A DNA stretch of 64,000 bases from Candidatus Avelusimicrobium cornigerorum (GCA_002309715.1 DBXW01000011.1:48282-112281); one strand, 5' to 3'; shown: positions 24,047-33,076, numbered from the stretch's first letter. Program-made: numbers and translations. Notes: generated by a model not told the origin, from the sequence alone.

Positions 24047-24241
24047 TTAAAAACGTCTGCGTTTAGTACGGCGTGCGCGGCGTTGTGCTTCCTGCGATTT
24101 GATTTTGCGTTTTACGCTCGGAGGCATATACGTTTCGCGTCTTTTAATTTCGCGTAAGATACCGTTTTTTTCGCACTCGCGTTTGAAGCGTTTGATTGCT
24201 TCTTCCAAGTGTTCGGCGTCTCTGACTTTTACGAAAACCAT
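24047..24241 (-). CDS. rpsU: 30S ribosomal protein S21
   Basis: S21 is a small basic ribosomal protein needed for translation initiation. The sequence VFVKVRDAEHLEEAIKRFKR is typical, with the Arg/Lys-rich tail RRARRTKRRRF. The ATG at 24241 (64 aa) is preferred because AAGGTGGTG lies about nine bases upstream; in-frame GTG codons at 24253 and 24256 fall inside that ribosome-binding site. It heads the rpsU-dnaG-rpoD operon. Confidence 0.92.
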   Translation of the reverse strand: MVFVKVRDAEHLEEAIKRFKRECEKNGILREIKRRETYMPPSVKRKIKSQEAQRRARRTKRRRF

Positions 24242-24311
24242 TACGTTGTTCACCACCTTCTACAACCGTAGTTTAAGATAAAAAAATCACTCTTTATATT
24301 ATACCTTATTT

Positions 24312-24647
24312 TTACCCGGCCGGCCACAAAAACCGCCGCCCCGCCATCAGGTGGAAGTGCAAATGATCTACGCTCTGTCCGGCCCCTTTGCCGTTATTGG
24401 TAACAAGGCGAAAGTCTTTGAGATCAAACTGCTTGGCTAGTTTTTGGGCCACAAGCAAGATTTTCCCCAATAAAAGGGCGTCTTTTTCGTCGGCTTCGGA
24501 CAAACGCGCGATGTGTTTGCGCGGGATAATCAAAAGATGCGTCGGTGCTTGCGGGTTTAAATCTTTAAACGCCACCACGTCTTCATCTTCGTAGACAAGT
24601 TGGCTCTTTACCGAGCCGTCGGCAATACCACAAAATATACAGTTCAT
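24312..24647 (-). CDS. HIT family nucleotide hydrolase (HinT-like)
   Basis: This 111-aa protein has the histidine triad HLHFHL near the C-terminus and the N-terminal block NCIFCGIADGSV with the paired cysteines typical of bacterial HinT proteins, which hydrolyse aminoacyl- and purine-nucleoside phosphoramidates. FKDLNPQAPTHLLIIPRKHI is the standard nucleotide-binding stretch. It is encoded alone between rpsU and rmuC, on the same strand. Confidence 0.87.
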   Translation of the reverse strand: MNCIFCGIADGSVKSQLVYEDEDVVAFKDLNPQAPTHLLIIPRKHIARLSEADEKDALLLGKILLVAQKLAKQFDLKDFRLVTNNGKGAGQSVDHLHFHLMAGRRFLWPAG

Positions 24648-24679
24648 AATTTTATTATAGCAAAGCGATTGGGGTTTGC

Positions 24680-26008
24680 CTAGTCGCGCGGACCGTCATC
24701 TGGGGCGGCAAATAGTTCCCCCGCCTGTTGCGCAACCGGAAGCGTATTATCCTTTAGTCCGTTATAATTATATCCGGTCCGTTTTAACAGCCGCGCATTT
24801 TCTTTGGTAGGCGGCACTTCGTATATATTGACAATGCGTTGGGCTACCGGCAAAATGGCCCCTTTATTGCCGTCAATGTGTCCGCGGGCTACTTTGACGG
24901 ACTCGGCCGCGTTGTTAATAGCCTGTTCGGCCTTGGCAAAATTCACCAAAAAATCGTTAAATTTTTCCATCAGTTTTAAAATATCTTCTTTTAGATCGTC
25001 CATATACTCGTGTTGTTTATCAATATCCCACAATTTATCCACCATTTTAAGCGTACTCATCAGTGACGTTGCCGACACGAGCGCAATATTATTTTTCCAC
25101 GCTTCGCTCAAAATATCCGGATCGGCTTCCACGGCGGCAAGTAACGCGCTTTCGGGGTAAACAAACATCAACGTATAGTCCGGCTGAATTTTTTCGCCCT
25201 GATCTTGGAATTTTTTATAGTATTTTTTGGCACTTAAATCTTTGATCGTTTTTTTGACATCTTTGACGTGTTCGTTTAGCGCGTCTTTTTTCTCTTTGGG
25301 ATCTTGCGCGTTAAAATAATGCACGTAATGGTTAAAAAGCGTTTTGGCATCCACCACAATCCACCGATCTCCCGGCAAGGCAATTTGCACATCCACGCGT
25401 TTGCCTTCGTCGGACACTTGTTGGAAGTAATCAATGCCTTCCTTCATGGCCGCCGCGTCTAAAATACGTTTTAAGGTTTCTTCCCCCCAACTGCCGCGCA
25501 CGATTGATTCGCCTTTAATAGCATTGGTTAAATGCACGGCGCTTTGGTCAATTTTCTCGGTAGATTTTATCACGCCTTCCAACCCTTTTTCCAACCGGGC
25601 TTGGGCGGCGGTATGTTGGCGCTCCATATCGTCTACCTTCTTAACAAAATTTTCCAAATCTTGGCGCAAGGGAGCCAACACTTCGGCATTTTTGGTTTCC
25701 AGGCCTTTGGTTTTATCCTCTAAAATTTTGCCGGCCACCTCGCGAAATTCCGTCTTGTACGTGGCAGAAAGTTCTTTAAAATTTTTATCAATCAGTTCTT
25801 TTTCGCGTTTTAAACTGCGGTTTTCTTCTTCCAGATGGGCTTTATCAACGGCTAACGTTTCCTGGTTTTGACGCAACTGCATCAACTGCGGTTCCAAGGC
25901 ACTTAAACGTACATTTTCCGCCAGCGCCGTTTTGGCACGCGCCGATTGCCATAAATAGACAAGTCCCCCACCTACTAATACTCCGATTATCATGGCTAAA
26001 ATTATCAT
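24680..26008 (-). CDS. rmuC: DNA recombination protein RmuC
   Basis: RmuC is a membrane-anchored protein with a PD-(D/E)XK nuclease-like domain that limits inversions at short inverted repeats. The 442-aa sequence has an N-terminal membrane helix (IILAMIIGVLVGGGLVYLW), a coiled coil at about 30-170 and the conserved block at about 180-360 (GSWGEETLKRILDAA, KRVDVQIALPGDRWIVVDAK, FVYPESALLAAVE). The invariant Asp and the D...DAK residues of the nuclease core are present. Single gene. Confidence 0.88.
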   Translation of the reverse strand: MIILAMIIGVLVGGGLVYLWQSARAKTALAENVRLSALEPQLMQLRQNQETLAVDKAHLEEENRSLKREKELIDKNFKELSATYKTEFREVAGKILEDKTKGLETKNAEVLAPLRQDLENFVKKVDDMERQHTAAQARLEKGLEGVIKSTEKIDQSAVHLTNAIKGESIVRGSWGEETLKRILDAAAMKEGIDYFQQVSDEGKRVDVQIALPGDRWIVVDAKTLFNHYVHYFNAQDPKEKKDALNEHVKDVKKTIKDLSAKKYYKKFQDQGEKIQPDYTLMFVYPESALLAAVEADPDILSEAWKNNIALVSATSLMSTLKMVDKLWDIDKQHEYMDDLKEDILKLMEKFNDFLVNFAKAEQAINNAAESVKVARGHIDGNKGAILPVAQRIVNIYEVPPTKENARLLKRTGYNYNGLKDNTLPVAQQAGELFAAPDDGPRD

Positions 26009-26113
26009 AAAAAATTCTCCTTTTGTTTATTGTACAAACTTTTTAGTGAGAAAAAATTTAAAAAGTTTTATAAAATAAAAGGGTATCTAACTTACTTATT
26101 AAAGGAGTGTTGT

Positions 26114-26431
26114 ATGAAAAAACTGGTTTTATTATCTGCTGCTGCCTTGTGTGCCGGTTGTATGGCCACCGGGAACAGTTCCCAAGACTCTACCGCCAAA
26201 ATGGCCGGGCAAACCATTACGCTGGAACAAGCATTGGAAAAATCTGCCCAAACCCGCGAAAAATTGTTGGAAGCCAAACAACAATACCAACAAGCCAAAA
26301 TAGCGGCGGAAGTAGCCAGCGGCCAAAAGACAGCCTCTCAAGCCGCACAGGACCAAATCCAACAGCAACTTGACTCGGCTAAAAAGCAATTAAAAAGCGA
26401 AAAAGAAGCCTGGGCTGAATTGTTGAAATAA
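26114..26431 (+). CDS. small coiled-coil lipoprotein
   Basis: This 105-aa protein starts at 26114, preceded by AAAGGAG, and has a lipoprotein signal peptide with lipobox LCAGC (cysteine at residue 16). The mature part is almost entirely a Gln/Lys/Ala-rich helix (ALEKSAQTREKLLEAKQQYQ) predicted as coiled coil. It resembles Lpp-type or Alr-like envelope spacer proteins in shape but has no recognised family. A strong terminator follows, so it is a single-gene unit. A longer upstream start at 26030 lacks a ribosome-binding site. Confidence 0.65.
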   Translation: MKKLVLLSAAALCAGCMATGNSSQDSTAKMAGQTITLEQALEKSAQTREKLLEAKQQYQQAKIAAEVASGQKTASQAAQDQIQQQLDSAKKQLKSEKEAWAELLK

Positions 26432-26443
26432 GTTTTTACATCT

Positions 26444-26477
26444 AAAAAATTCCCCCGGTTTAGCCGGGGGAATTTTT
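26444..26477. terminator. bidirectional terminator
   Basis: The stem AATTCCCCCGG pairs with CCGGGGGAATT, with A- and T-runs on both sides, between the lipoprotein gene and the convergent TPR gene. Confidence 0.85.
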
Positions 26478-26491
26478 ATTTTCATACTCTT

Positions 26492-27748
26492 TTACTTATT
26501 CAATCTGTCTAACCGGCTCTGGGCCCCGGAAGCCTGTTTACTGGTAGGGAATTGCAGAATCAATTTCTTATATATTTCTTGAGCCTGGGCAGTTTTTCCT
26601 TGTTTTTCGTAAGCGTTACCCAACTCATACATTAGCGGAGCGGTCTCCGGCTGACCGGGTGCCAACAAAATAGCCTTTTCCAACGATTGTGTATATTTCC
26701 CTTCGTCTTTTAAGCGTTTGCGGGCGATTTTTGCCGCTTCTTGCAACGATTGGACCGCCTGTTTTTTAGACAAGTTAGATAACACGGCCGCTTGGTGCAA
26801 CACATTATAGGCTTGTTCATATTGCTTTGTTTTTAAATATATATCCGCCTTGCCGCGATAAGCCTCGTTAACGGCCGTTACATCTCCTAATAATTCTATG
26901 GCCTTATCGTAGTTAATAAGTGCGCTATCGTACTGCTTATTATTTTCATCTAAAATAGCCATGTGCTTATACACAATTCCCCGTTCCGATGATTTGGGAT
27001 ACAACCGCAATACCGTGGTATAAGCATTGAGGGCGGCGTCTGTATCTTTTAAATTATCGGCATAAATATCGCCGATTAAACGCAAACTGGCCGCCTTATA
27101 AGGGGAGTTCGGATACAGCGCATCCGCTTTTTTATATTGGGCAATAGCGGCCCAATAATTGCCGTTTAAGCGGTGCAAATCTCCGTACCAAAGTTCGGCT
27201 TCGTTGTTACCGGGGAAATCAGGGTAACGTACAAAAAAGCGTTCAAAGGCTTGGACGGCGGCCGGGTAAAAATTTTTCCCGCTTAATTTAGAAAACACGT
27301 ATAAACTGTCCGCCTCTTGCATTTGCGGCATAGTGGCAATGGAGTTAACCCCTTTGTCAAAAAAATCCTTGGCCGTCTGGCGAGAATTTTTATCCAGTCC
27401 GTTTAAAGATTCATCCAAACCGGATTGCAGAGAAGCCACCTCTACTTGCGGAAACATATACCGCAGTTGAAGTAGCGTTACAAAAGCAGCGCCGTGCTCT
27501 TGGGCTTTGGCAAGTAACCGCGCTTGCAACAAGCGTGCCGTCGGGACAGAGCCATCTTTTTCGTGTTGCAACACCCACGTATTGAGTCCTTCGGCCAAAG
27601 ACAAAGCGTACGCGCGAGTTTCCCGCGTACTTTTGACGGGAAAAGAACTAAGTTCTTTTTTATAAAAATTAAGTGCTTCTTGAGCATCTGCTGCCCACAC
27701 ATTTACACTAAAAACACCGAGTAAAATAATGAGTCCTAATTTTTTCAT
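26492..27748 (-). CDS. periplasmic TPR protein (YbgF/BamD-like repeat type)
   Basis: This 418-aa protein has a signal peptide (MKKLGLIILLGVFSVNVWA) and tetratricopeptide repeats over most of its length, including units such as GDIYADNLKDTDAALNAYTT and GNAYEKQGKTAQAQEIYKKL. The start at 27748 is chosen for the signal peptide; the longer frame to 27787 overlaps yajQ. Repeats of this type occur in outer-membrane assembly and Tol-Pal accessory proteins. It begins 4 bases after yajQ ends, so the two are co-transcribed, although no functional link is evident. Confidence 0.7.
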   Translation of the reverse strand: MKKLGLIILLGVFSVNVWAADAQEALNFYKKELSSFPVKSTRETRAYALSLAEGLNTWVLQHEKDGSVPTARLLQARLLAKAQEHGAAFVTLLQLRYMFPQVEVASLQSGLDESLNGLDKNSRQTAKDFFDKGVNSIATMPQMQEADSLYVFSKLSGKNFYPAAVQAFERFFVRYPDFPGNNEAELWYGDLHRLNGNYWAAIAQYKKADALYPNSPYKAASLRLIGDIYADNLKDTDAALNAYTTVLRLYPKSSERGIVYKHMAILDENNKQYDSALINYDKAIELLGDVTAVNEAYRGKADIYLKTKQYEQAYNVLHQAAVLSNLSKKQAVQSLQEAAKIARKRLKDEGKYTQSLEKAILLAPGQPETAPLMYELGNAYEKQGKTAQAQEIYKKLILQFPTSKQASGAQSRLDRLNK

Positions 27749-27752
27749 ACAC

Positions 27753-28247
27753 TTACCTGTAGTTCGTAAATTGGAGTTCCACCCCAAAATCTTGTCCGCG
27801 CAAAAGAGTCATCGTGTTTTGCAATTCGTCTTTGGATTTAGATGATACGCGTAATTGGTCTCCCTGAATAGACGCACTTACTTTCAGTTTTGCATCTTTA
27901 ATGACTTTGGAAATTTGTTTGGCTTTTTCCGAGGGGATACCTTGTTGTATTTTAACGGTTTGTTTGGCATTTCCGCCAAGGGCCGATTCTATTTTTTGCG
28001 GGAGCATATTTTTAAGCGGGATACCGCGCTTAGCGATACGCGTAAAAATAATATCACGCAGGGTATTTACTTTGAACTCGTCGGCAGAAGCAAGTTTCAA
28101 TTCGTTATCTTTTTGATTCAGTTCAATAGAAGAAGAGGTGCCTTTAAAATCGTAGCGGTTGGCAATCTCTTTATTCGCGGCGGTAACTGCCTCGTTGATA
28201 ATGTTTAAGTCCACCTTGGATACCACATCAAAACTATAATCAGCCAT
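27753..28247 (-). CDS. yajQ: YajQ family nucleotide-binding protein
   Basis: YajQ proteins (about 160 aa) have two ferredoxin-like domains and have been reported to bind cyclic di-GMP, tRNA or GTP in different species. The sequence shows the family start SFDVVSKVDLNIINEAV, NRYDFKGTSSSIEL and the C-terminal QLRVSSKSKDELQ. The ATG at 28247 has AAGGAGG upstream. At 164 aa it matches the family exactly. The link to cyclic di-GMP is of interest because an HD-GYP protein is encoded at 50.6 kb. Confidence 0.88.
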   Translation of the reverse strand: MADYSFDVVSKVDLNIINEAVTAANKEIANRYDFKGTSSSIELNQKDNELKLASADEFKVNTLRDIIFTRIAKRGIPLKNMLPQKIESALGGNAKQTVKIQQGIPSEKAKQISKVIKDAKLKVSASIQGDQLRVSSKSKDELQNTMTLLRGQDFGVELQFTNYR

Positions 28248-28304
28248 AAGGCCCTCCTTATTTTTTTCGGCTTGCGCCGGAAGATTTCCTATATTATATC
28301 TTTT

Positions 28305-28402
28305 TTTGTACAATAGTTTTAGCGCGTAGCCGGCTTGCCCGGTGCGCAATTTAACGGAGGAGAACCTGTGTGTGCCGGTAAAATCGGTGCATATAAAAGC
28401 GT
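28305..28402 (+). promoter_or_regulatory. structured leader with overlapping upstream ORF before the nucleoside transporter
   Basis: A promoter -10 (TACAAT, about 28309) is followed by a hairpin (GCGC, GCCGG/CCCGG, GCGC; about 28321-28347) and then GGAGGAG. That ribosome-binding site is about 35 bases before the transporter ATG but only five bases before a GTG that opens an 18-codon frame (28368-28424), which ends inside the transporter gene in another frame. The transporter itself has no ribosome-binding site. Translational coupling or a leader peptide is plausible. No known riboswitch consensus was recognised. Confidence 0.4.
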
Positions 28403-29701
28403 ATGTATATTAAAACTCGTTTAACCGTCATGAATTTCCTTCAGTTTGCCGTATGGGGTGCCTATTTAACGTCTATGGGCACGTTTTTGGCAAGCGCCGG
28501 GCTGGCCGAGCATATTGGTTGGTTCTATGCAGTACAAGGGTTTGTTTCCTTGTTTATGCCGGCTGTCATCGGCATCGTGGCCGACCGTTGGGTTCCCGCC
28601 CAAAAAATGCTTTCGTTATGCCACTTTTTAGCGGCTCTATTTATGGCCGGGGCGGCTTATTACGGCTCACAAACGAGCATTAACTTTTCTTGTTTATTTA
28701 CCTGCTACACCTTAAGTGTAGCGTTTTATATGCCCACGCTCGCGCTTTCCAATTCGGTAGCGTATACGGCACTTCGCCAACAAGGGTTGGATACCGTCAA
28801 AGTGTTCCCGCCGATTCGCGTATTCGGTACGGTAGGTTTTATTTGCGCCATGTTGACAACGAACTTTGCCGGCTTTCAGGGCAGTTATGTGCAATGGTAT
28901 TTTTCCGCTATATTAGGCGTTATTTTGGCGGCGTATTGTTTGACGTTGCCGGCTTGCCCGGTGGCACAAGGGGAAGCCAAAACACTCAGCGAAGCGTTGG
29001 GATTAAAAGCGTTTGCGTTATTCAAAGAAAAGAAAATGGCGATTTTCTTTATCTTCTCCATGCTTTTGGGGATGTCCTTGCAAGTAACCAACGGATTTGC
29101 CGGACCGTTTATTACCGGGTTTAATTCTCTGGACGGTTTTACCGGCTCATGGGGTGCAAACAATGCCAACGCGCTGATTTCGCTTTCGCAAATGTCAGAA
29201 ACGCTTTGTATTTTGTTAATTCCGTTCTTCTTAAAACGTTACGGTATTAAAAAAGTAATGCTTATCAGTATGTTTGCGTGGGTACTACGTTTTGGTTTTT
29301 TAGGACTTGGCAACCCGTCTACGGCTTTGGGCATTGTGCTTTTAGTGGCGTCTATGATCGTATACGGTGTGGCGTTTGACTTCTTTAACATTTCCGGCTC
29401 TTTGTTTGTGGACCAGGAAACCGACGCTTCCATCCGTTCCAGCGCACAGGGTGTATTTATGCTGATGACAAACGGTTTCGGCGCGGCGATTGGTTCTCTC
29501 GCGGCGCAGAAGGTGGTAAATTGTTTAGTCATCTCCCACCAAAACCCGGCACTGATGGTAAACGGGGTTTATCCGCCGGATGTTTCGCAAGTGATTATGC
29601 ACGGTTGGAGTAGTGCGTGGTTTGTATTTGCGGGTTTTGCGCTGGTGGTGGCAATACTGTTTGCTATCTGCTTTAAATACAAACACGTTCAAGAGGCATA
29701 A
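28403..29701 (+). CDS. nucleoside permease, NupG-type MFS transporter
   Basis: This 432-aa membrane protein with about 12 hydrophobic segments belongs to the nucleoside:H+ symporter branch of the major facilitator superfamily. The N-terminus RLTVMNFLQFAVWGAYLTSM and the later VFPPIRVFGTVGFICAM are characteristic. It should import nucleosides with protons. The ATG at 28403 aligns with family members but lacks a ribosome-binding site; see the leader entry. Together with preA it suggests pyrimidine scavenging. Single gene. Confidence 0.82.
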   Translation: MYIKTRLTVMNFLQFAVWGAYLTSMGTFLASAGLAEHIGWFYAVQGFVSLFMPAVIGIVADRWVPAQKMLSLCHFLAALFMAGAAYYGSQTSINFSCLFTCYTLSVAFYMPTLALSNSVAYTALRQQGLDTVKVFPPIRVFGTVGFICAMLTTNFAGFQGSYVQWYFSAILGVILAAYCLTLPACPVAQGEAKTLSEALGLKAFALFKEKKMAIFFIFSMLLGMSLQVTNGFAGPFITGFNSLDGFTGSWGANNANALISLSQMSETLCILLIPFFLKRYGIKKVMLISMFAWVLRFGFLGLGNPSTALGIVLLVASMIVYGVAFDFFNISGSLFVDQETDASIRSSAQGVFMLMTNGFGAAIGSLAAQKVVNCLVISHQNPALMVNGVYPPDVSQVIMHGWSSAWFVFAGFALVVAILFAICFKYKHVQEA

Positions 29702-29770
29702 AATACCCCCTTGAAATTTTTACGTTTTAAAGTTAAACTTTAATAGAAGGTTATGAAGGAGGACTTACGT

Positions 29771-30220
29771 ATGAAAAAAGGTTTTACGTTGATTGAATTG
29801 TTAGTAGTTGTACTAATTATCGGTATTTTGGCAGCGGTAGCATTGCCGCAATACCGCCGGGCCGTTCAAAAAGCCCGCTTGTCACAAATAGATGTGATTT
29901 TAGATTCCGCTAAAAAAGCAACGGAAGCGTATATGTTGGCGCACGGTACACCAACTTCAACGGTTATGTTTACCGGGGTTGACAGTGTAGCCGATATTGA
30001 TATTTCCCAAAATTGCGAAGAGGGTGGCTCACAATGCTATACTAAAGCGGGTGGAATTAAACTATCTTGTGAAAGTGACGGTTCTTGTAATTTAAACCTT
30101 GATACGGCTGAGACCGGTCCGGGTGCCAATGACCAATGGCTAGATGGAGCGTTTATAGAGTTTAAGCGCGATCCTGCTACCCATGCGTGGTACGTGGATA
30201 ACATACAAGGTCTTGAGTAA
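29771..30220 (+). CDS. type IV pilin-like protein
   Basis: This 149-aa prepilin has a class III signal: MKKG cleaved before FTLIELLVVVLIIGILAAVA, with the +5 glutamate typical of type IV pilins and pseudopilins. The head domain is short and acidic, with four cysteines (NCEEGGSQC, SCESDGSC), likely two disulfides. The start at 29771 is preferred because AAGGAGG lies nine bases before it; the ATG at 29753 would put that site inside the gene. One of three pilin genes within 1.7 kb, each with its own terminator or orientation, so they are separate units. Confidence 0.85.
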   Translation: MKKGFTLIELLVVVLIIGILAAVALPQYRRAVQKARLSQIDVILDSAKKATEAYMLAHGTPTSTVMFTGVDSVADIDISQNCEEGGSQCYTKAGGIKLSCESDGSCNLNLDTAETGPGANDQWLDGAFIEFKRDPATHAWYVDNIQGLE

Positions 30221-30235
30221 TTTTACAAACACACT

Positions 30236-30270
30236 AAAAAGCCCCGCGAGTGATTCCGCGGGGCTTTTTT
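30236..30270. terminator. bidirectional terminator between pilin genes
   Basis: The stem AAAAAGCCCCGCG pairs with CGCGGGGCTTTTT around a 7-8 nt loop. Confidence 0.85.
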
Positions 30271-30285
30271 ACTTGAGTAAATTTA

Positions 30286-30771
30286 TCAACCGTCTATTTC
30301 GTACTCGGTAGTACTATCCCCGTTTAACGGCTCACCCAAGGCTTCGCATATCCAATCGTATTTTGCTTCGCCTCCGGCCGCCGGGCCCTTAACACACGTC
30401 ATCGTATCTCTGCCGTAAGTGTTATCCCCATAATAAAACCGGAAAGCGTAATAGCGATTATTCCCGACCGCACGCTGCGCTTGCACATACGCCGGGTCAA
30501 ACGTATAACAAAATTTACCGATACAATCGTTCACATCCGCATCAAAAAAAGATACGTCTAATCCCTTTAACCGGGTAGGTGCCACCGAGGTGGCCGCTTT
30601 CTGCCGTTTGGCCGAGTCGTAAATACTTCTTAAACTCACCATCGCGTCTGTTGCTTCGGCGCGCTCAATAGACCGGCGGTACTGCGGCAACGCAATAGAC
30701 GTCATAATACCGATAATAAGTACAACGGCTAAAAGTTCAATCAATGTAAAACCTTGTTTGTTTCTTTGCAT
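30286..30771 (-). CDS. type IV pilin-like protein
   Basis: This 161-aa prepilin has the leader MQRNKQG and methylation site FTLIELLAVVLIIGIMTSIA followed by LPQYRRSIERAEATDAM, nearly the same helix as its neighbour at 29771. The head domain differs, with three cysteine-containing segments (NDCIGKFCYTF, MTCVKG, WICEALG). It is in opposite orientation to the two flanking pilin genes. Such pilin-like genes are numerous and unlinked in Elusimicrobiota. The role could be a minor pilin or a type II secretion pseudopilin. Confidence 0.85.
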   Translation of the reverse strand: MQRNKQGFTLIELLAVVLIIGIMTSIALPQYRRSIERAEATDAMVSLRSIYDSAKRQKAATSVAPTRLKGLDVSFFDADVNDCIGKFCYTFDPAYVQAQRAVGNNRYYAFRFYYGDNTYGRDTMTCVKGPAAGGEAKYDWICEALGEPLNGDSTTEYEIDG

Positions 30772-30903
30772 AGTTTTCTCCTTTTAGTTAGTATATCGGT
30801 TTTTACCGTTTTTTTCAAATTTTTCCAACCCTATATGAAAAAGTTTACAAGTAATGAAAAAAAGATATAATGGAAGTAGTTATCCTATATATACGAGGTT
30901 TTT

Positions 30904-31470
30904 ATGAAAAAATTAAGCCACAACCCAAAACACGCCGCCGGTTTTACACTGACCGAGTTGATGACGGTGGTTATCATTATTTCCATTTTGGCAATCGTCG
31001 GCGGTGGCTCCTATAAAAGGGCTGCCGAACAGAGCCGCTTTTCCGACGGGTTGACTGCGGCATCTAGCGTGATGGGCGCCGTGGAACGCTACTATGCGGA
31101 ACATTTCCGCGAAGAAGACAGCACCCGCCCCCAAGCCAATCAGATAGATATTTCTTTCCCCCGCCAAGAAGCGTGCAGCGGCACAGGTACCAATAATTAT
31201 TGTGTCAAAACAAAATACTTTGAAACCACCATTTACGACGGCTACGTGGAAGCCCGGCGCTACAAAGGCTCTACCCCGCAAAATTATGCGGCCCGTTCCT
31301 ACGCCAGCACGTTCGGTAGCAACAAACTGCTAGGCAATGTGTGTGTTTATTTCCCCAATAATATAAACGAGAGAACGCAGGACACTTTTTGCACGCCGTT
31401 GGGATACACCAGTTGCGCCAACTGCCCGGGCACAAATAGCGACGGTGCCAAATGCTGCCAAAAGCCCTAG
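30904..31470 (+). CDS. type IV pilin-like protein
   Basis: This 188-aa prepilin has leader MKKLSHNPKHAAG and the helix FTLTELMTVVIIISILAIVG, with the +5 glutamate present. The leader is longer and more basic than in the two neighbouring pilins, and the helix continues GGGSYKRAAEQSRFSDGLTA. The head carries several cysteines, including the close set TSCANCPG near the C-terminus. A terminator follows at 31495-31532. Divergent from the pilin at 30286, so the two may share a regulatory region (30772-30903). Confidence 0.82.
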   Translation: MKKLSHNPKHAAGFTLTELMTVVIIISILAIVGGGSYKRAAEQSRFSDGLTAASSVMGAVERYYAEHFREEDSTRPQANQIDISFPRQEACSGTGTNNYCVKTKYFETTIYDGYVEARRYKGSTPQNYAARSYASTFGSNKLLGNVCVYFPNNINERTQDTFCTPLGYTSCANCPGTNSDGAKCCQKP

Positions 31471-31494
31471 TTTAAGTAGGTTGATTTAAATGCC

Positions 31495-31532
31495 ACGCCG
31501 CCCGAAGAAAAAAATCTCCGGGCGGCGTTTTT
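31495..31532. terminator. rho-independent terminator
   Basis: ACGCCGCCCG pairs with CGGGCGGCGT across an A-rich loop, followed by TTTTT. It lies between the pilin gene and the convergent membrane-protein gene. Confidence 0.8.
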
Positions 31533-31545
31533 AAACAAGCAAAAT

Positions 31546-31998
31546 TTAACCGATACAGTCCGGCTCTGCGGATTGCTCCTCTTCGGTAGGCAATAAACTA
31601 AATAAGATAAATGCACCCAACATTTGCAACGTAAACGAAAGCGAAATCACCACGTATTGAAACACTTTAACGTGTTCCAACGATGCGGCCGGTATGCACG
31701 CATATACCAAATTGCCAATCGTACGCACAAATGGGATGAAGGTAAAATCGGCATTGGTCCAAAGTGCCATCAACCCCTGTAAAACCGCCAACGCCCACAC
31801 GTGACGCTCGTGCAATAAAATAAAAACAACTTGCCCGGCATATAAAATCAAAAAGCCCAAGTGAAGTTGCAACAAAACGCCATCGCGGGTAATATCCCGG
31901 GCTACTAAAACGATATTAGACAGTAACCCGATTAGGCAAAAGAAAAAAATCACTTTTACCCATATATTTAAATCTAAAAAACGCTCTACAATACGCAT
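31546..31998 (-). CDS. four-helix integral membrane protein, unknown function
   Basis: This 150-aa protein has four hydrophobic segments (for example VIFFFCLIGLLSNIVLVA and VVISLSFTLQMLGAFILFSL) and short charged ends. The start at 31998 lies directly after the ddl stop with GGGGAT before it; the longer frame to 32058 overlaps ddl and is rejected. No family is recognised. Coupling to ddl suggests an envelope role, but this is only position. Confidence 0.6.
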   Translation of the reverse strand: MRIVERFLDLNIWVKVIFFFCLIGLLSNIVLVARDITRDGVLLQLHLGFLILYAGQVVFILLHERHVWALAVLQGLMALWTNADFTFIPFVRTIGNLVYACIPAASLEHVKVFQYVVISLSFTLQMLGAFILFSLLPTEEEQSAEPDCIG

Positions 31999-31999
31999 A

Positions 32000-33076
32000 T
32001 TATCCCCGAGAAAACAACAACGCCCGCTTACGTGCGTGCACCGCTTGAGCGTGTTCAATTAGGCCATTTAAAATTTGGGTATAATTTTCCCCACACGCTT
32101 CAAAAAGTTGCGGGAACAAACTCGTCTCACTCATGCCCGGCAAAGTGTTAATTTCCGAGAAATAGAAACTGCCGTCTTTGTCCATCAAAAAGTCCACCCG
32201 TGCCAACCCGCTACCGTTCAACGCCCGGTATACCGCTACACTATCGGCCCGCATACGCGCGGCCGTATCTGCCGGAATGTCTGCCGGCACGTTGGTTTCG
32301 CAACCGCCTTCCACAATATATTTGGCGTTATAATCAAAAAACTCGCCCGCCAACATCCGCAGTTCCCCGCACGCTGACGCTTTGACTTGCGCTCCTTCCC
32401 CGTAGAGCGCGCAAAAAATCTCACGGGCGTGGTCCACGCCCTTTTCTACCATAACGTCTGTGTCAAACTGCAAAGCAAAATCAATAGCGGGTTTTAATTC
32501 TTGTAGCGTTTTGACCTTCCGCACGCCCACCGAAGAACCTAACCGCACCGGTTTAACAAATACCGGGAAACCTTGCTTTTGCACCCACATATTGAGTTGT
32601 GATTCATCATACGGCCGGCCTTGATGAATCGGATAAAACGGCAACACCGGCACGCCGGCTGTTTGGGCAATTAGTTTGGTAACTATTTTGTCCATCCCCA
32701 TAGCCGAAGCAAGCACCCCGCAACCCACGTAGGCAGCATCTAATGTCTCCAAAAAACCTTGCATGGTGCCATCTTCGCAATTAGTACCGTGCATGACCGG
32801 GAAAAACACATCTATCTTGGCTTGCCACGAACCGTCTAACGCTCGCAAATTATAATCGGAAGCAATAATAGGAGAAATTGGCTTGTCGTCGGGCTGTTGT
32901 TCATTGCAAGTGCGTTGTAAAAACCAATAACCTTGCTTATCAATAAAAATAGGATAGATTTGATAACGTTTGTCTTGCGCCGACAATAACCTGCACACCG
33001 TCTGTGCACTGTGAACGGAAACTTCGTGTTCGGTAGATTTTCCGCCGTATAAAACGGCCACTTGTAAACGCGACAT
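32000..33076 (-). CDS. ddl: D-alanine--D-alanine ligase
   Basis: Ddl joins two D-alanines for the peptidoglycan pentapeptide. The 358-aa ATP-grasp protein shows VAVLYGGKSTEHEVS at the N-terminus, FPVMHGTNCEDGTMQGFLE, the ATP-binding segment FVKPVRLGSSVGVRK and the C-terminal EINTLPGMSETSLFP with the metal-binding Glu and Asn. The start at 33076 is chosen because homology begins there. It lies between a coiled-coil gene and a small membrane gene, close to folC and murA. It is the biosynthetic counterpart of the VanX-like dipeptidase at the left end. Confidence 0.9.
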   Translation of the reverse strand: MSRLQVAVLYGGKSTEHEVSVHSAQTVCRLLSAQDKRYQIYPIFIDKQGYWFLQRTCNEQQPDDKPISPIIASDYNLRALDGSWQAKIDVFFPVMHGTNCEDGTMQGFLETLDAAYVGCGVLASAMGMDKIVTKLIAQTAGVPVLPFYPIHQGRPYDESQLNMWVQKQGFPVFVKPVRLGSSVGVRKVKTLQELKPAIDFALQFDTDVMVEKGVDHAREIFCALYGEGAQVKASACGELRMLAGEFFDYNAKYIVEGGCETNVPADIPADTAARMRADSVAVYRALNGSGLARVDFLMDKDGSFYFSEINTLPGMSETSLFPQLFEACGENYTQILNGLIEHAQAVHARKRALLFSRG

